Shown here: positions 9,928 to 18,574 of the stretch, piece by piece
Layout: each line of letters begins with the position of its first letter
Numbering within the stretch: position 1 is the stretch's first letter
Assembly (NCBI RefSeq): GCF_001995175.1
Contig: NZ_MUKN01000010.1
Coordinates: 17,181 to 81,180, forward strand
DNA from: Rathayibacter rhapontici
Lineage (GTDB): Bacteria; Actinomycetota; Actinomycetes; Actinomycetales; Microbacteriaceae
DNA: 64,000 bases
Direction: 5' to 3'
Made by a program: the position numbers and the translations under genes
The notes under the pieces: model-generated
What the model saw: the letters and a program-made list of their open reading frames with translations, nothing else
Database searches by the model: none
Told to the model about the DNA's origin: nothing

Positions 9928-10545
9928 GTGACTCCGCCGCCCCGCCGCCTGCCCTCCCGGGTGTACCGCAGGCGCAGGGCCGGCGTGCTGCTGGCGCTGC
10001 TCGTGATCGTGGTCGGCGTGGCCGTGCTGCTGTCGCTCCAGCCGTGGGCGGGATCGCGGCCGGCGGCCGACGGCACGGGCCCGTCGACCAGTCCGCTGCC
10101 CACGCTCTACCCCTCGACCATGCCGTCGGCATCGGGAGCCGTGCCGGACTGCACCGCCGACATGGTCGCGGTGACGGCGGTCACGGACTCGACGAGCTAC
10201 TCCTCGGATGAGAATCCGCAGCTCTCGCTCTCGCTCGCCAACATCTCGAGCTCGGACTGCGTGATCAACGCGGGGACGTCGCAGCAGGTCTTCACCATCA
10301 CGAGCGGCTCGGACCCGATCTGGTCCTCGACCGACTGCCAGACCGGCGCCTCCGATCTGGACGTGCTGCTGCAGTCGGGCCGCACGGTGACCGGGAGCCC
10401 GATCACCTGGGACCGCACCCGCTCCTCGCCCGACACGTGCGACGGCGGACGCGAGGCGGTCGCCGCCGAGGGTGCCGCGTACTCGCTCTCGGTGTCGATC
10501 GCGGGCATCCCGTCCGGGTCGACGACGCAGTTCCTGCTGCGGTAA
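9928..10545 (+). CDS. Membrane-anchored hypothetical protein, DUF4232-like exported domain
   Basis: 205 aa. A basic N-terminus (RRRRAG) is followed by one transmembrane helix (VLLALLVIVVGVAVLLSL), a Pro/Ser/Thr linker and an extracytoplasmic domain with four cysteines (CTADM, SDCVIN, TDCQTG, DTCDGG) likely to form two disulfides. The domain resembles the DUF4232 type seen in actinobacterial exported proteins; the function is unknown. A TAGCCT box (9916-9921) lies 6 nt before the GTG start, again suggesting a leaderless mRNA. Confidence 0.7.
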   Translation: MTPPPRRLPSRVYRRRRAGVLLALLVIVVGVAVLLSLQPWAGSRPAADGTGPSTSPLPTLYPSTMPSASGAVPDCTADMVAVTAVTDSTSYSSDENPQLSLSLANISSSDCVINAGTSQQVFTITSGSDPIWSSTDCQTGASDLDVLLQSGRTVTGSPITWDRTRSSPDTCDGGREAVAAEGAAYSLSVSIAGIPSGSTTQFLLR

Positions 10546-10601
10546 CGTCTCGCCCGCTCGGCGGACGCGGCGGGCCACGTCCCGCGCCTACGCTCGGGGA
10601 C

Positions 10602-12431
10602 ATGAGGGCCACTCTCTCCGCCGTCCTGTCCGCGGTCACCGTTGGAGGGATGCTCCTCGCGGCGCTGCTCGCAGCGCCCGCCGCCTCGGCCTCCGCACTG
10701 CGAGCGGGCGTGGACGACTTCCGCTTCTCGGAGTACTCGGCCGACTTCGTGCTCGACCGCGACGCCGAGGGCCGGTCGGTCCTGACGACGGAGGAGACCT
10801 TCGTCGCCGAGTTCCCGTCGAACCAGAACCGCGGGATGCAGCGGGCGATCCCGCTCGAGTTCGAGGGGCGGCCGACCGACGTCGACCTCGTGTCGGTGAC
10901 GGACGGCGACGGCGAGCCCCGACCCGTCGACACGGAGTCGGAGGACGGCTTCCTGATCGTCACCAGCGCCGCGGACGACTACGTGAGCGGCAGCCAGACC
11001 TACGTGTTCACCTACACGCAGCGGAACGTCACGCTGCCCGCCTCGGGCACGACGAGCGGCGAGGACGAGTTCTACTGGGACGCGAACGGCACCGCCTGGC
11101 GCCAGCCGTTCGACGACTACCGGATCCGCGTGGAGCTGGGTCCCGGGCTGGCCGAGGCCGCGACCGGGACCGCGTCCTGCTACCGGGGCGTCGCCGGCTC
11201 GACGGACGGCTGCGTGCTGGAGGAGGGCGACGGAGTGGTCACCGCCACCGGCAGCGACCTCGCGGCGGGGGAGAACGTGACGATCGCGCTGGGCTTCGCG
11301 CCGGGCACGTTCACGCCGCGGGACGACAGCTACTTCGCGGCCGGCTGGGCGTGGGTGCAGCTCCTCGGGCTGGCGGCGTCGCTGGCCCTGCTGGCCCTGG
11401 CCGCGAGACGGCGTGCCACGGTGCTGAAGGACGCGCCGGGCAGGCCGACGATCATCGCCGAGTACGAGCCTCCGGTGCAGGGGCTGTTCCTGTCGGCGCA
11501 GCTGCGATCGAAGACCTCGCGGGCCGCCGCGGCGGCGCTGGTCGACTCCGCGGTGCGGCGGTTCGCCCGGATCGAGGAGGTCGACGGGCCGAAGGGGAAG
11601 CCGTCGTTCCTCCTGCGGGTGCTCGATCCGGCCGAGGTGTCGCTGCGGCGCGCCGGGCGGCCGCGTCCGCTGGCGGTGGACGAGCAGCGCTTCCGGGACA
11701 TCGCGTTCGGTCCGTCGCCGGCGCCCGGTACCGTCCGGGATCTGGCCGGGAAGGACAAGGAGTTCGGCAAGGCGGTCACCGGTCTGCTCGGCGCGCTCCC
11801 GAAGCGGGTCGAGGAGGAGGGGCTGCAGCGTCCGGGGACGGTGCGCGGGTCGGTCTGGCTGATCCTCGCCACCGTCGCGGCCGTGATCGTCGCGGTGGTC
11901 GGCGGTGCGGGTCTGCTCGTCGCATCGCTCGGCGGGGCGCTGCCGTTCGTGCTGGTGCTGGTGGCGATCGCGGTCGGGGCGCTGGTGTGCGTGCTGCTGG
12001 CGAAGGTGCCGGTGACGGCGGCGGGGGCGGAGCTGCGCGATCATCTGCGCGGGCTGGAGCTGTATCTGAAGCTGGCGGAGGCGGATCGGTTCGCAGTCCT
12101 GCAGTCGCCGGAGGGGGCGCAGCGCCGGACGCTCGGTCCGGTGGAGGTCGTGGAGGTGACCGAGCGGCTGCTGCCGTGGGCGGTGCTGCTGGGGCTCGAG
12201 TCGGAGTGGGCGACGGCGCTGTCGGTCGCGTACGAGCAGTCGGGCGAGGATCCGGTCTGGTACTCGGGGTCGCGCGGGTTCCAGGCAGCGGCTTTCGCGA
12301 GCAGCGTGTCGTCGTTCTCGTCGTCGGCGTCGAGCTTCGTGGGCTCGTCGACGAGCTCGTCGAGCGGCGGCGCCGGGGGTGGCGGCAGCTCGGGCGGCGG
12401 CGGCGGTGGCGGTGGAGGCGGCGGGGTCTAG
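10602..12431 (+). CDS. DUF2207 domain-containing membrane protein
   Basis: 609 aa. A signal peptide ends in AASAS. A DUF2207 extracellular domain spans residues ~35-230 (the part starting DFRFSEYSADFVLDRD). A transmembrane helix follows near 245-265, then a cytoplasmic region and a second hydrophobic hairpin near 415-470. The tail is an extreme Ser/Gly low-complexity stretch ending in about ten glycines. Related proteins are predicted membrane proteins of unknown function. The ATG lies 7 nt after TACGCT (10589-10594). The next gene is convergent. Confidence 0.85.
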   Translation: MRATLSAVLSAVTVGGMLLAALLAAPAASASALRAGVDDFRFSEYSADFVLDRDAEGRSVLTTEETFVAEFPSNQNRGMQRAIPLEFEGRPTDVDLVSVTDGDGEPRPVDTESEDGFLIVTSAADDYVSGSQTYVFTYTQRNVTLPASGTTSGEDEFYWDANGTAWRQPFDDYRIRVELGPGLAEAATGTASCYRGVAGSTDGCVLEEGDGVVTATGSDLAAGENVTIALGFAPGTFTPRDDSYFAAGWAWVQLLGLAASLALLALAARRRATVLKDAPGRPTIIAEYEPPVQGLFLSAQLRSKTSRAAAAALVDSAVRRFARIEEVDGPKGKPSFLLRVLDPAEVSLRRAGRPRPLAVDEQRFRDIAFGPSPAPGTVRDLAGKDKEFGKAVTGLLGALPKRVEEEGLQRPGTVRGSVWLILATVAAVIVAVVGGAGLLVASLGGALPFVLVLVAIAVGALVCVLLAKVPVTAAGAELRDHLRGLELYLKLAEADRFAVLQSPEGAQRRTLGPVEVVEVTERLLPWAVLLGLESEWATALSVAYEQSGEDPVWYSGSRGFQAAAFASSVSSFSSSASSFVGSSTSSSSGGAGGGGSSGGGGGGGGGGGV

Positions 12432-12469
12432 TCGGCGGGGTCTAGGCGGCGTCCGCTCCGGGTGCCGGT

Positions 12470-13861
12470 CTAGGCGCCCTGCATGCTCGATCGGGGGCCG
12501 GAGCGACCCTCGGGGATCCGGGCGGGCACCGGCACGAGGGCGTGCGTGATGGCGCTCGAGAGCGTGAAGGCGCTGGAGTCGAGGTGCGAGGAGTGGCCGA
12601 GGCGGGTGGCCTCGTTGGCGCGCTGCTTGGCCCCGGAGGCCGGGCGGATGTCTCCGGAGAGGCTGATCTCGCCGAACGCGGCAATGCCGGGCCGCAGCGG
12701 CGTGTAGGCGTGGGCGGAGGCGATCGCGACGGCGATGGCGAGGTCGGCCGCGGGCTCCATCAGCTTCACTCCGCCGACCGTCGACACATAGACGTCGCAC
12801 CGGCGCAACGGGATGCCCGCCTGCCGTTCGAGGACGGCGAGGATCATCGCGACGCGCGAGGCGTCGACGCCGTTGGTGACGCGGCGGGGGTGCTCGCCGT
12901 CGTTCGCGATGACGAGCGCCTGGATCTCGACGGGCAGGGCGCGTCGGCCCTCCATCGCCACCGTGACGCAGATGCCCGGGGTGGGGAAGCGGGTGCGCGA
13001 GAGGAACAGGCCGCTCGGGTCGGGGATCTCGGCGATGCCCTCGGCGGTCATCTCGAAGCAGCCGACCTCGTCGGTCGGGCCGAACCGGTTCTTGAGCGAG
13101 CGGACGAAGCGCAGCGCCGTCTGCCGGTCGCCCTCGAAGTGGCAGACGACGTCGACCAGGTGCTCGAGCAGTCGAGGGCCGGCGATCGAGCCGTCCTTCG
13201 TGACGTGCCCGACGAGCACGAGGGGCAGCGCGCGCTCCTTGCAGACCCGGATGAGCGTCGCCGCGACCTCGCGGACCTGGCTGGGGCCGCCGGGCAGGCC
13301 GTCGACGGTGTCGCTCGCGACGGTCTGCACGGAGTCGACGATGAGGAGGTCAGGCTGCACCTCGTCGATCTGACCGAGGACCGTCGCCAGGTCGGTCTCG
13401 GCCGCGAGGTAGAGGCTGTCGTGCATCGCGCCGGTGCGCTCGGCGCGCATGCGGACCTGGGCGGCCGACTCCTCGGCGCTGACGTAGAGGACGCGCTGGC
13501 CCTCGGCGGCGGCGCGGGACGCGACCTCGAGCAGCAGCGTGGACTTGCCGACGCCGGGCTCGCCCGAGAGCAGGACCACGGCACCCGAGACGATGCCGCC
13601 GCCGAGCACGCGATCGAGCTCGCCGACTCCCGTGGGCCGATGGTGGGCACCCGAAGTCGTCGGGATCTCGGTGATGGGGCGGGCGACGCGGTTCGCCGAG
13701 GGGGCGACGGCCGCGACCGCGCGTACGAGCCCGGTGCGCTCGGTGCTCTCGACGACCGTGCCCCACTGCTGGCACTCGCCGCAGCGGCCGACCCACTTCG
13801 CGGTCGTCCAGCCGCACTCCGAGCAGCGGTAGGCGGCGGTGCGCGTCTTCGAGGCGGCCAT
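12470..13861 (-). CDS. radA: DNA repair protein RadA
   Basis: 463 aa. A C4 zinc finger opens the protein (YRCSECGWTTAKW then GRCGECQQW). A RecA-like ATPase follows with Walker A GEPGVGKSTLL, then the RadA signature KNRFG (residues ~255) and a C-terminal Lon-protease-like P domain. RadA (Sms) acts in recombinational repair by helping branch migration of recombination intermediates. The ATG at 13861 directly precedes the zinc finger and has GGAAGGACC upstream, so it is preferred over longer in-frame starts. Confidence 0.96.
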   Translation of the reverse strand: MAASKTRTAAYRCSECGWTTAKWVGRCGECQQWGTVVESTERTGLVRAVAAVAPSANRVARPITEIPTTSGAHHRPTGVGELDRVLGGGIVSGAVVLLSGEPGVGKSTLLLEVASRAAAEGQRVLYVSAEESAAQVRMRAERTGAMHDSLYLAAETDLATVLGQIDEVQPDLLIVDSVQTVASDTVDGLPGGPSQVREVAATLIRVCKERALPLVLVGHVTKDGSIAGPRLLEHLVDVVCHFEGDRQTALRFVRSLKNRFGPTDEVGCFEMTAEGIAEIPDPSGLFLSRTRFPTPGICVTVAMEGRRALPVEIQALVIANDGEHPRRVTNGVDASRVAMILAVLERQAGIPLRRCDVYVSTVGGVKLMEPAADLAIAVAIASAHAYTPLRPGIAAFGEISLSGDIRPASGAKQRANEATRLGHSSHLDSSAFTLSSAITHALVPVPARIPEGRSGPRSSMQGA

Positions 13862-14095
13862 GAGGTCCTTCCGGAGCGGGGCTGAGTGGGGTGGATCGGC
13901 GTCAGCGAGGCTACGAGCGGCCTCCGACATCGGAGCGTTCCTTCGAACGTGTCTTCGACGATAGCCGCCACTGCCGACACTCGTCCGCAGCGCGCCCGGT
14001 CGGGGGAGAAGTGCGCGGGCTCGATGCCTGGGGAGAAGCGCCGCTGCAGGGAGCGGCGAGCCCGCGCTGTCGGAGGTCTGCGCGAGACTGACCCC

Positions 14096-14992
14096 ATGTC
14101 GTCGACAGTGCACCACCTCAAGTCCGGCCGCGCGCTCGGCGTCACCTGGACGGGGCCGGAGCACGCCGAGCACGTCGTCGTGCTCGCGCATCCCGCTCCC
14201 GGATCGGCCGACTTCGACCCCGACCCCGAGGCGACCGCGCGCCACGGCGTGCGCCTGCTCTCGGTCGACCGTCCCGGGTACGGCGCGTCCGAGCTGCTCA
14301 CCGACCTCGACCAGGCGGGTGCCGGCGCTCCCGCCGCTCCCGAGCAGGCCGCCGCCGACATCGCCGAGTACCTCGCCACGATCGGCATCGCCTCCGTCAC
14401 CGCCGCGGGATGGTCGGCCGGCGGCCGCGTCGCGCTCGCCCTCTCGGCCAACTACCCCGGCCTCGTCGAGCGCGTGGCCGTCCTCGCGACTCCGGCGCCC
14501 GACGACGCCGTGCCGTGGGTCGGCGACGCCAACCGGGCGATGCTCGAGTCGCTCCGGGCCCTGCCGTCCGCCGACGCCGTCCGCGCCCTCGACACGATGC
14601 TCGGGGAGGCGTTCGGCCCGGGTCCCGACCCGGCCGCCCTCCTCGGGATGCTCGGCGCGGCCGGCGCCGACGCCCCGCTCCTCGAGGCCCCCGGCGTCCG
14701 CGACCGCCTCCTCCGCATGCTCGAGCGCGCCGCCGCGCAGGGCACCACCGGCATGGCCGCCGACATCGTCGGCTACACCCTGCTCGACTGGGGCTTCGCG
14801 GTCGACCAGGTCGCATCGCCCGCGCTCCTCCTCTACGGCGCCGAGGATCCCGAGGTCGGCCGCGTGCACGGCGAGTGGTACGCCGCTCGCCTCGCCGACT
14901 CCCGCCTCGAGGTCGTCCCGGGCCGCGGCCACCTGCTGGCCGTCTCGGAGTGGGACCGCGTGCTGTCGTTCCTCCTGCCCGCGGCGGTCTGA
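14096..14992 (+). CDS. Alpha/beta fold hydrolase
   Basis: 298 aa. The nucleophile elbow is AAGWSAGGRVAL (G-W-S-A-G, residues ~103-112), an oxyanion-side LAHPAPGS motif sits near residue 25, and the late catalytic histidine is probably in GRGHLLAVSEW. A lid-like helical region lies between. The substrate is unknown. Divergent from radA across a 234-bp gap in which I see no other feature. Confidence 0.85.
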   Translation: MSSTVHHLKSGRALGVTWTGPEHAEHVVVLAHPAPGSADFDPDPEATARHGVRLLSVDRPGYGASELLTDLDQAGAGAPAAPEQAAADIAEYLATIGIASVTAAGWSAGGRVALALSANYPGLVERVAVLATPAPDDAVPWVGDANRAMLESLRALPSADAVRALDTMLGEAFGPGPDPAALLGMLGAAGADAPLLEAPGVRDRLLRMLERAAAQGTTGMAADIVGYTLLDWGFAVDQVASPALLLYGAEDPEVGRVHGEWYAARLADSRLEVVPGRGHLLAVSEWDRVLSFLLPAAV

Positions 14993-15043
14993 GCCGGCTC
15001 TGCTCGCGGTCGCCGGCCGTCCGGCGCCCCGCCTCCGCGCCGA

Positions 15044-15073
15044 TTGGCGCGACTTGAGAGCGTCGCGTACACT
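15044..15073 (+). promoter_or_regulatory. Promoter of tRNA-Ser
   Basis: TTGGCG (-35, 15044-15049) and TACACT (-10, 15068-15073) are spaced by 18 bp and would place initiation close to the first base of the tRNA at 15081. Confidence 0.6.
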
Positions 15074-15080
15074 CGACCCC

Positions 15081-15170
15081 GGTACCGTGTCCGAGCGGCC
15101 GAAGGAGCATGTCTCGAAAACATGTGTGGGCTTGCGTCCACCGTGGGTTCAAATCCCACCGGTACCGCCA
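15081..15170 (+). tRNA. tRNA-Ser (anticodon CGA)
   Basis: A 90-nt class II tRNA with a 7-bp acceptor stem (GGTACCG/CGGTACC), anticodon loop CTCGAAA with CGA at 15115-15117, a long variable arm, a T arm with GTTCAAATC and an encoded CCA (15168-15170). It decodes UCG codons. Confidence 0.95.
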
Positions 15171-15174
15171 CGAG

Positions 15175-15209
15175 AAGGCCCCCCGCTTCCACGGAAGCAG
15201 GGGGCCTTT
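15175..15209 (+). terminator. Terminator after tRNA-Ser
   Basis: The stem AAGGCCCCC..GCTTCC with GGAAGC..GGGGGCCTT has a 2-nt loop and is followed by TTTCGTCTT. It starts 4 bp after the tRNA. Confidence 0.8.
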
Positions 15210-15401
15210 CGTCTTGCCTGGAACCGCTGATCCTGATGGGCTCGGACGCCTTGTACCTGGGGTGGGGACAAGCCGCTCGTGTGGCGATTTTTGTCCCCCT
15301 TGAACGGGGTCTGGGGCGGAATGCGGCGGGGTGGGACCATCCGGTAGGACTCGGCGATCGTCGACCCGTTCACTCGACGAACCCGGAAGATCCCGACTTT
15401 C

Positions 15402-17852
15402 ATGCGCAAAGCCGCACTCAGCTTCTCTCTCTTGCTCGCCCTCTTGATGTCCTTGCTCGTGGCCGCTCCAGCGCAGGCCGCAGGATCGCCCGCTCCGCCC
15501 ACGAATGTCGTCGCATCGAATGATGGTTGCACGGAGGCCGTGACGATCTCTTGGACTCCTCCGGCCCAGGCGGTCGCCGGGTATCGCGTTCACGTCTATG
15601 GAATCAGCTACAGTTCGAGTTCGTTTGACCCGGATGAAACCTATACGGTTGCTTTCGCAAGCGTCGCCGGAAAGAGTTCGACCGTACTGTACCTGCCTCG
15701 AATCGACCGGCAACTTCTCGTAGAAGTGTCAAGTGTGACGGATATGGTTGCTCCTTTCGTAGGAGGGGCTAACGGCCAGCTTCTTGAGAGCTCAGCCACA
15801 CAGAGTGTGACCGAAACATCGTATTTCAGGAATTTCGGGAGTCCACCTGCGCCGACAAACGTCACCGCGGCCGCTGACGCGAGTACGGGCCTCGCTAGCT
15901 TCCGGTGGGAGCGGCCGAGCCTCAACGGCCAGTCGTGTGACTTCGACTCTTACCGCTGGTACGTCTTCGATACTTATCGGGGCACGGACAGGGACATGTG
16001 GGAAGACGGTGCGGAGTCGTTCCCCGTAACCACTCAATCCCACACGGTTCAGCTCGACCGAAATTCTCGATATGACTTCTGTATCTGGGCAGTCTCACCC
16101 TATGAGAGGTCGCGTGAGTCGGACTACACCGAATACGCGAAGTCGCCGCAGGTCTGCGTCCCGTTCAATACCGGTGCATCGAAGCCGTCCGAGCCGGAAT
16201 ACGTATCGACCAGTTCCTCCGGAACGTCGGTAACAGTTTCGTGGTGGCCGCCGAACTCTGATGGTGGCAGCGACATCACCGGATACCGCGTCGCTCGCTC
16301 TGGAACGGATGCGTCGGGAAGTGGACCGTGGTCGACGGTCGTCGCAGCGGACAAGCTGTCGCAGACGTTCACGAACCTCCGTGCGAACACCACATACACA
16401 TTCACAGTGCAGACGATCAATGCCATCGGCGTCAGTTCCCTCGCGAGTGTCGACGGTGTCTCCAACCCCTACTTGCCGCCCTCCTCGCCGACGTCGGTAG
16501 GTGGAACCATCAACAACACGGCTCGTACGGCGACCATCGGGTGGATGCCGCCGACGGACCCCGGGAACCCGGCGATCACCGGCTACCGCGTCTCGCGCAA
16601 CGGAGTCGACAACGCGGGCTCCGGTCCGTGGTCGACCGTGGTCGCCGCGAGTGCTCGGTCGTACACGTTCACCAACCTCGCAGCGGGGGGCACTTACACG
16701 CTCAGCGTCACGGCGATCAACGCCGGCGGAGAGAGCTCGCCGACGTCGACGGTCGTGGCGCTCAGCGGGTCAGCGCTCACCGCTCCCACTCCGGCCATCA
16801 GCGGGACCGCGACCGTCGGGTCGACCCTGACGGCGAACGCCGGGACGTGGGGGCCTGCTCCGGTGGTGCTCGCGTACCAGTGGCGCGCGAACGGCACGGC
16901 CATCAGCGGCGCGACCGCGGGCACCTACCGGCTCGCGTCGACGGACGCGGGGAAGACGATCACCGTCGCGGTGACCGGCTCCAAGAGCGGGTACGTGTCG
17001 ACGACGCGGGTCTCGACCGCGACCGCGGCGGTCTCGGGAGGCGCGCTGACGGCGGCGACTCCGACGGTCACCGGCACGGCGAAGGTGGGCTCCACCCTCA
17101 CCGCGAACCCGGGGACGTGGGGTCCTGCGCCCGTGACCTTCTCCTACCAGTGGAAGGCCGACGGCGTCGCACTCTCGGGAGCGACGGCCAGCACCTACAC
17201 GCCCTCCAGCGCGACTCTCGGCAAGAGGATCAGCGTGACGGTCGCGGGCAGCAAGACCGGATACACGGGAGCGAGCCGCACCTCGATCGCCACCCCGGCG
17301 GTCGTGGCCGGCACGTTCGCCGCCGTGACGCCGACGATCACCGGCACCGCGAAGGTCGGCTCCACTCTGACCGCGGTACCGGGCGCCTGGGGTCCGGCGC
17401 CGGTCGCCTTCACCTACCAGTGGAAGGCGAACGGAACGGCGCTCTCCGGCGCGACGGGCAGCACCTACCAGCCGTCGGCGGCCACCCTGGGCAAGACGAT
17501 CACGGTCACGGTGTCCGGAACGAAGGCGGGGTACACCTCGGCGACCCGGACCTCCTCGGCCACCGCGGCCGTCGCCTCCGGCACCCTGACCGCGGTGACC
17601 CCGAGGATCACCGGCACGGCGAAGGTCGGCTCGACCCTCACCGCGACCGCAGGAACGTGGGGCCCCGCACCGGTGGCGCTGACGTACCAGTGGAAGGCGA
17701 ACGGAACGGCGATCACCGGCGCGACCGCGACCACCTACAAACCCACCAGCGCGACCGTGGGGAAGACGATCACGGTCACCGTCACGGGCAAGAAGACCGC
17801 GTACACGACGGCGACGCGCACCTCCGCGGCGACGGCGGCAGTGGTGAGGTAA
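15402..17852 (+). CDS. Secreted multidomain fibronectin type III / Ig-like repeat protein
   Basis: 816 aa with a clear signal peptide (MRKAALSFSLLLALLMSLL...AQA). Three to four fibronectin III-like domains span residues ~28-450 (SWTPP, FRWERP, SWWPP and GWMPP strand motifs). Four tandem ~90-residue modules follow, each with GTAKVGSTLTA, PGTWGPAP and YQWKANG motifs. There is no catalytic motif, LPXTG signal or C-terminal membrane helix, so it is probably released or non-covalently held; a role in adhesion or matrix is inference. The first ~1.1 kb is visibly lower in GC and uses A/T-ending codons, whereas the repeats are as GC-rich as the neighbours. The gene looks mosaic. Confidence 0.85.
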   Translation: MRKAALSFSLLLALLMSLLVAAPAQAAGSPAPPTNVVASNDGCTEAVTISWTPPAQAVAGYRVHVYGISYSSSSFDPDETYTVAFASVAGKSSTVLYLPRIDRQLLVEVSSVTDMVAPFVGGANGQLLESSATQSVTETSYFRNFGSPPAPTNVTAAADASTGLASFRWERPSLNGQSCDFDSYRWYVFDTYRGTDRDMWEDGAESFPVTTQSHTVQLDRNSRYDFCIWAVSPYERSRESDYTEYAKSPQVCVPFNTGASKPSEPEYVSTSSSGTSVTVSWWPPNSDGGSDITGYRVARSGTDASGSGPWSTVVAADKLSQTFTNLRANTTYTFTVQTINAIGVSSLASVDGVSNPYLPPSSPTSVGGTINNTARTATIGWMPPTDPGNPAITGYRVSRNGVDNAGSGPWSTVVAASARSYTFTNLAAGGTYTLSVTAINAGGESSPTSTVVALSGSALTAPTPAISGTATVGSTLTANAGTWGPAPVVLAYQWRANGTAISGATAGTYRLASTDAGKTITVAVTGSKSGYVSTTRVSTATAAVSGGALTAATPTVTGTAKVGSTLTANPGTWGPAPVTFSYQWKADGVALSGATASTYTPSSATLGKRISVTVAGSKTGYTGASRTSIATPAVVAGTFAAVTPTITGTAKVGSTLTAVPGAWGPAPVAFTYQWKANGTALSGATGSTYQPSAATLGKTITVTVSGTKAGYTSATRTSSATAAVASGTLTAVTPRITGTAKVGSTLTATAGTWGPAPVALTYQWKANGTAITGATATTYKPTSATVGKTITVTVTGKKTAYTTATRTSAATAAVVR
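16774..17850 (+). repeat. Four tandem ~270-bp coding repeats
   Basis: The 3' half of the secreted-protein gene consists of four direct copies of a module of about 270 bp. Segments such as ACGTGGGGTCCTGCGCC and TACCAGTGGAAGGCGAACGG recur almost unchanged. Such arrays change copy number by recombination and are hard to assemble. Confidence 0.8.
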
Positions 17853-17882
17853 CCGCGGAGAGGACCGGTTCGACGGTCGGAC

Positions 17883-17915
17883 GAAGGCCCCTGCTCCCGG
17901 TGAGCGGGGGCCTTC
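17883..17915 (+). terminator. Terminator after the secreted repeat protein
   Basis: GAAGGCCCCTGCTC (17883-17896) pairs with GAGCGGGGGCCTTC (17902-17915) around a 5-nt loop. Confidence 0.75.
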
Positions 17916-18038
17916 GCCGTGTGCGGCTCGCCGAGCTCCTCGGCGGAGGCGGCGAAAGCGTGGAACCGTCCGTTCGGCTCGCGACCGACGTCCTGCGCTC
18001 GTCGTCCGTCGACGGAGGCTCGCTGCGACACTCGGCGG

Positions 18039-18554
18039 ATGCGACCGGTGACGTACGGAGCGACCGCGGGGCTGCTCGCGCTTGCAGGGACGGTCCTTCT
18101 CGGAGGTCTGCATTCCGCCCTGCACGGTGGTGACCTGATCACAGGAGTGATCGGCGGCGTGATCGGCCTCGTCTGGGGAGCGGCGCTGTCGCTCCCGCTC
18201 GGGGTGCTCTGGATGCTCGTCCTCGTCGGCACGCTCCGACTGATCGGGCGCCGACGCTGGTGGGCGGGGGCGTCGGCCGGCCTGCTGGCGGGAGCGGCGG
18301 TGGCTGCCGTGCTGCTCGTCGTCCTCGAGTGTTCCCTGACCTCGAGCGAGGGAGGGGTCGCGCAGCAGCGGGCGCTCATGGCGGAGGAGCGCTGGGCTCT
18401 GCTGCCGTCCGTCCTCGGGAGTGCGGTGGCGGGGGCTGTTCCGCTCGTGCATCTCGCGAGAGGGTCCGGTCGCCGTCTCCGCGGCCCGACGCGCAGAACC
18501 TCAGCCGGGAGTGGTGCTCAGCCACGATCGTGGCTGACGGGTGGTCCTGGGTGA
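18039..18554 (+). CDS. Small polytopic membrane protein, hypothetical
   Basis: 171 aa from the ATG at 18039. Four hydrophobic segments are visible (LLALAGTVLLGGL, LPLGVLWMLVLVGTL, ASAGLLAGAAVAAVLLVVL and LLPSVLGSAVAGAVPLV) and the C-terminus is basic (RRLRGPTRR). No family is recognised. The 3' end of the gene contains an 18-bp perfect palindrome. Convergent with the FUSC gene, 20 bp away. Confidence 0.6.
   Translation: MRPVTYGATAGLLALAGTVLLGGLHSALHGGDLITGVIGGVIGLVWGAALSLPLGVLWMLVLVGTLRLIGRRRWWAGASAGLLAGAAVAAVLLVVLECSLTSSEGGVAQQRALMAEERWALLPSVLGSAVAGAVPLVHLARGSGRRLRGPTRRTSAGSGAQPRSWLTGGPG
18519..18536. repeat. Perfect 18-bp palindrome at the 3' end of the small membrane-protein gene
   Basis: CAGCCACGATCGTGGCTG is perfectly self-complementary and lies between two convergent genes. 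It may act as a loop-free hairpin in both transcripts or be a protein-binding site. Confidence 0.5.
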
Positions 18555-18574
18555 CGTTCCGGCGCGGGGCGGCG

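Noticed and set aside
12361..12430. Gly-codon run at the end of the DUF2207 gene as a tandem DNA repeat or slippage locus
   Set aside because: Codons are varied GGC/GGT/GGA rather than a strict repeat unit, and the frame ends normally, so I treat it as a low-complexity protein tail.
10197..12800. 867-codon minus-strand frame opposite the DUF2207 gene
   Set aside because: Composition is shadow-like (Arg/His/Pro runs), and it overlaps two genes with clear motifs on the correct frames.
15081..15402. Integrated element at tRNA-Ser
   Set aside because: The tRNA and its terminator are intact and there is no integrase or direct repeat of the tRNA 3' end in the window.
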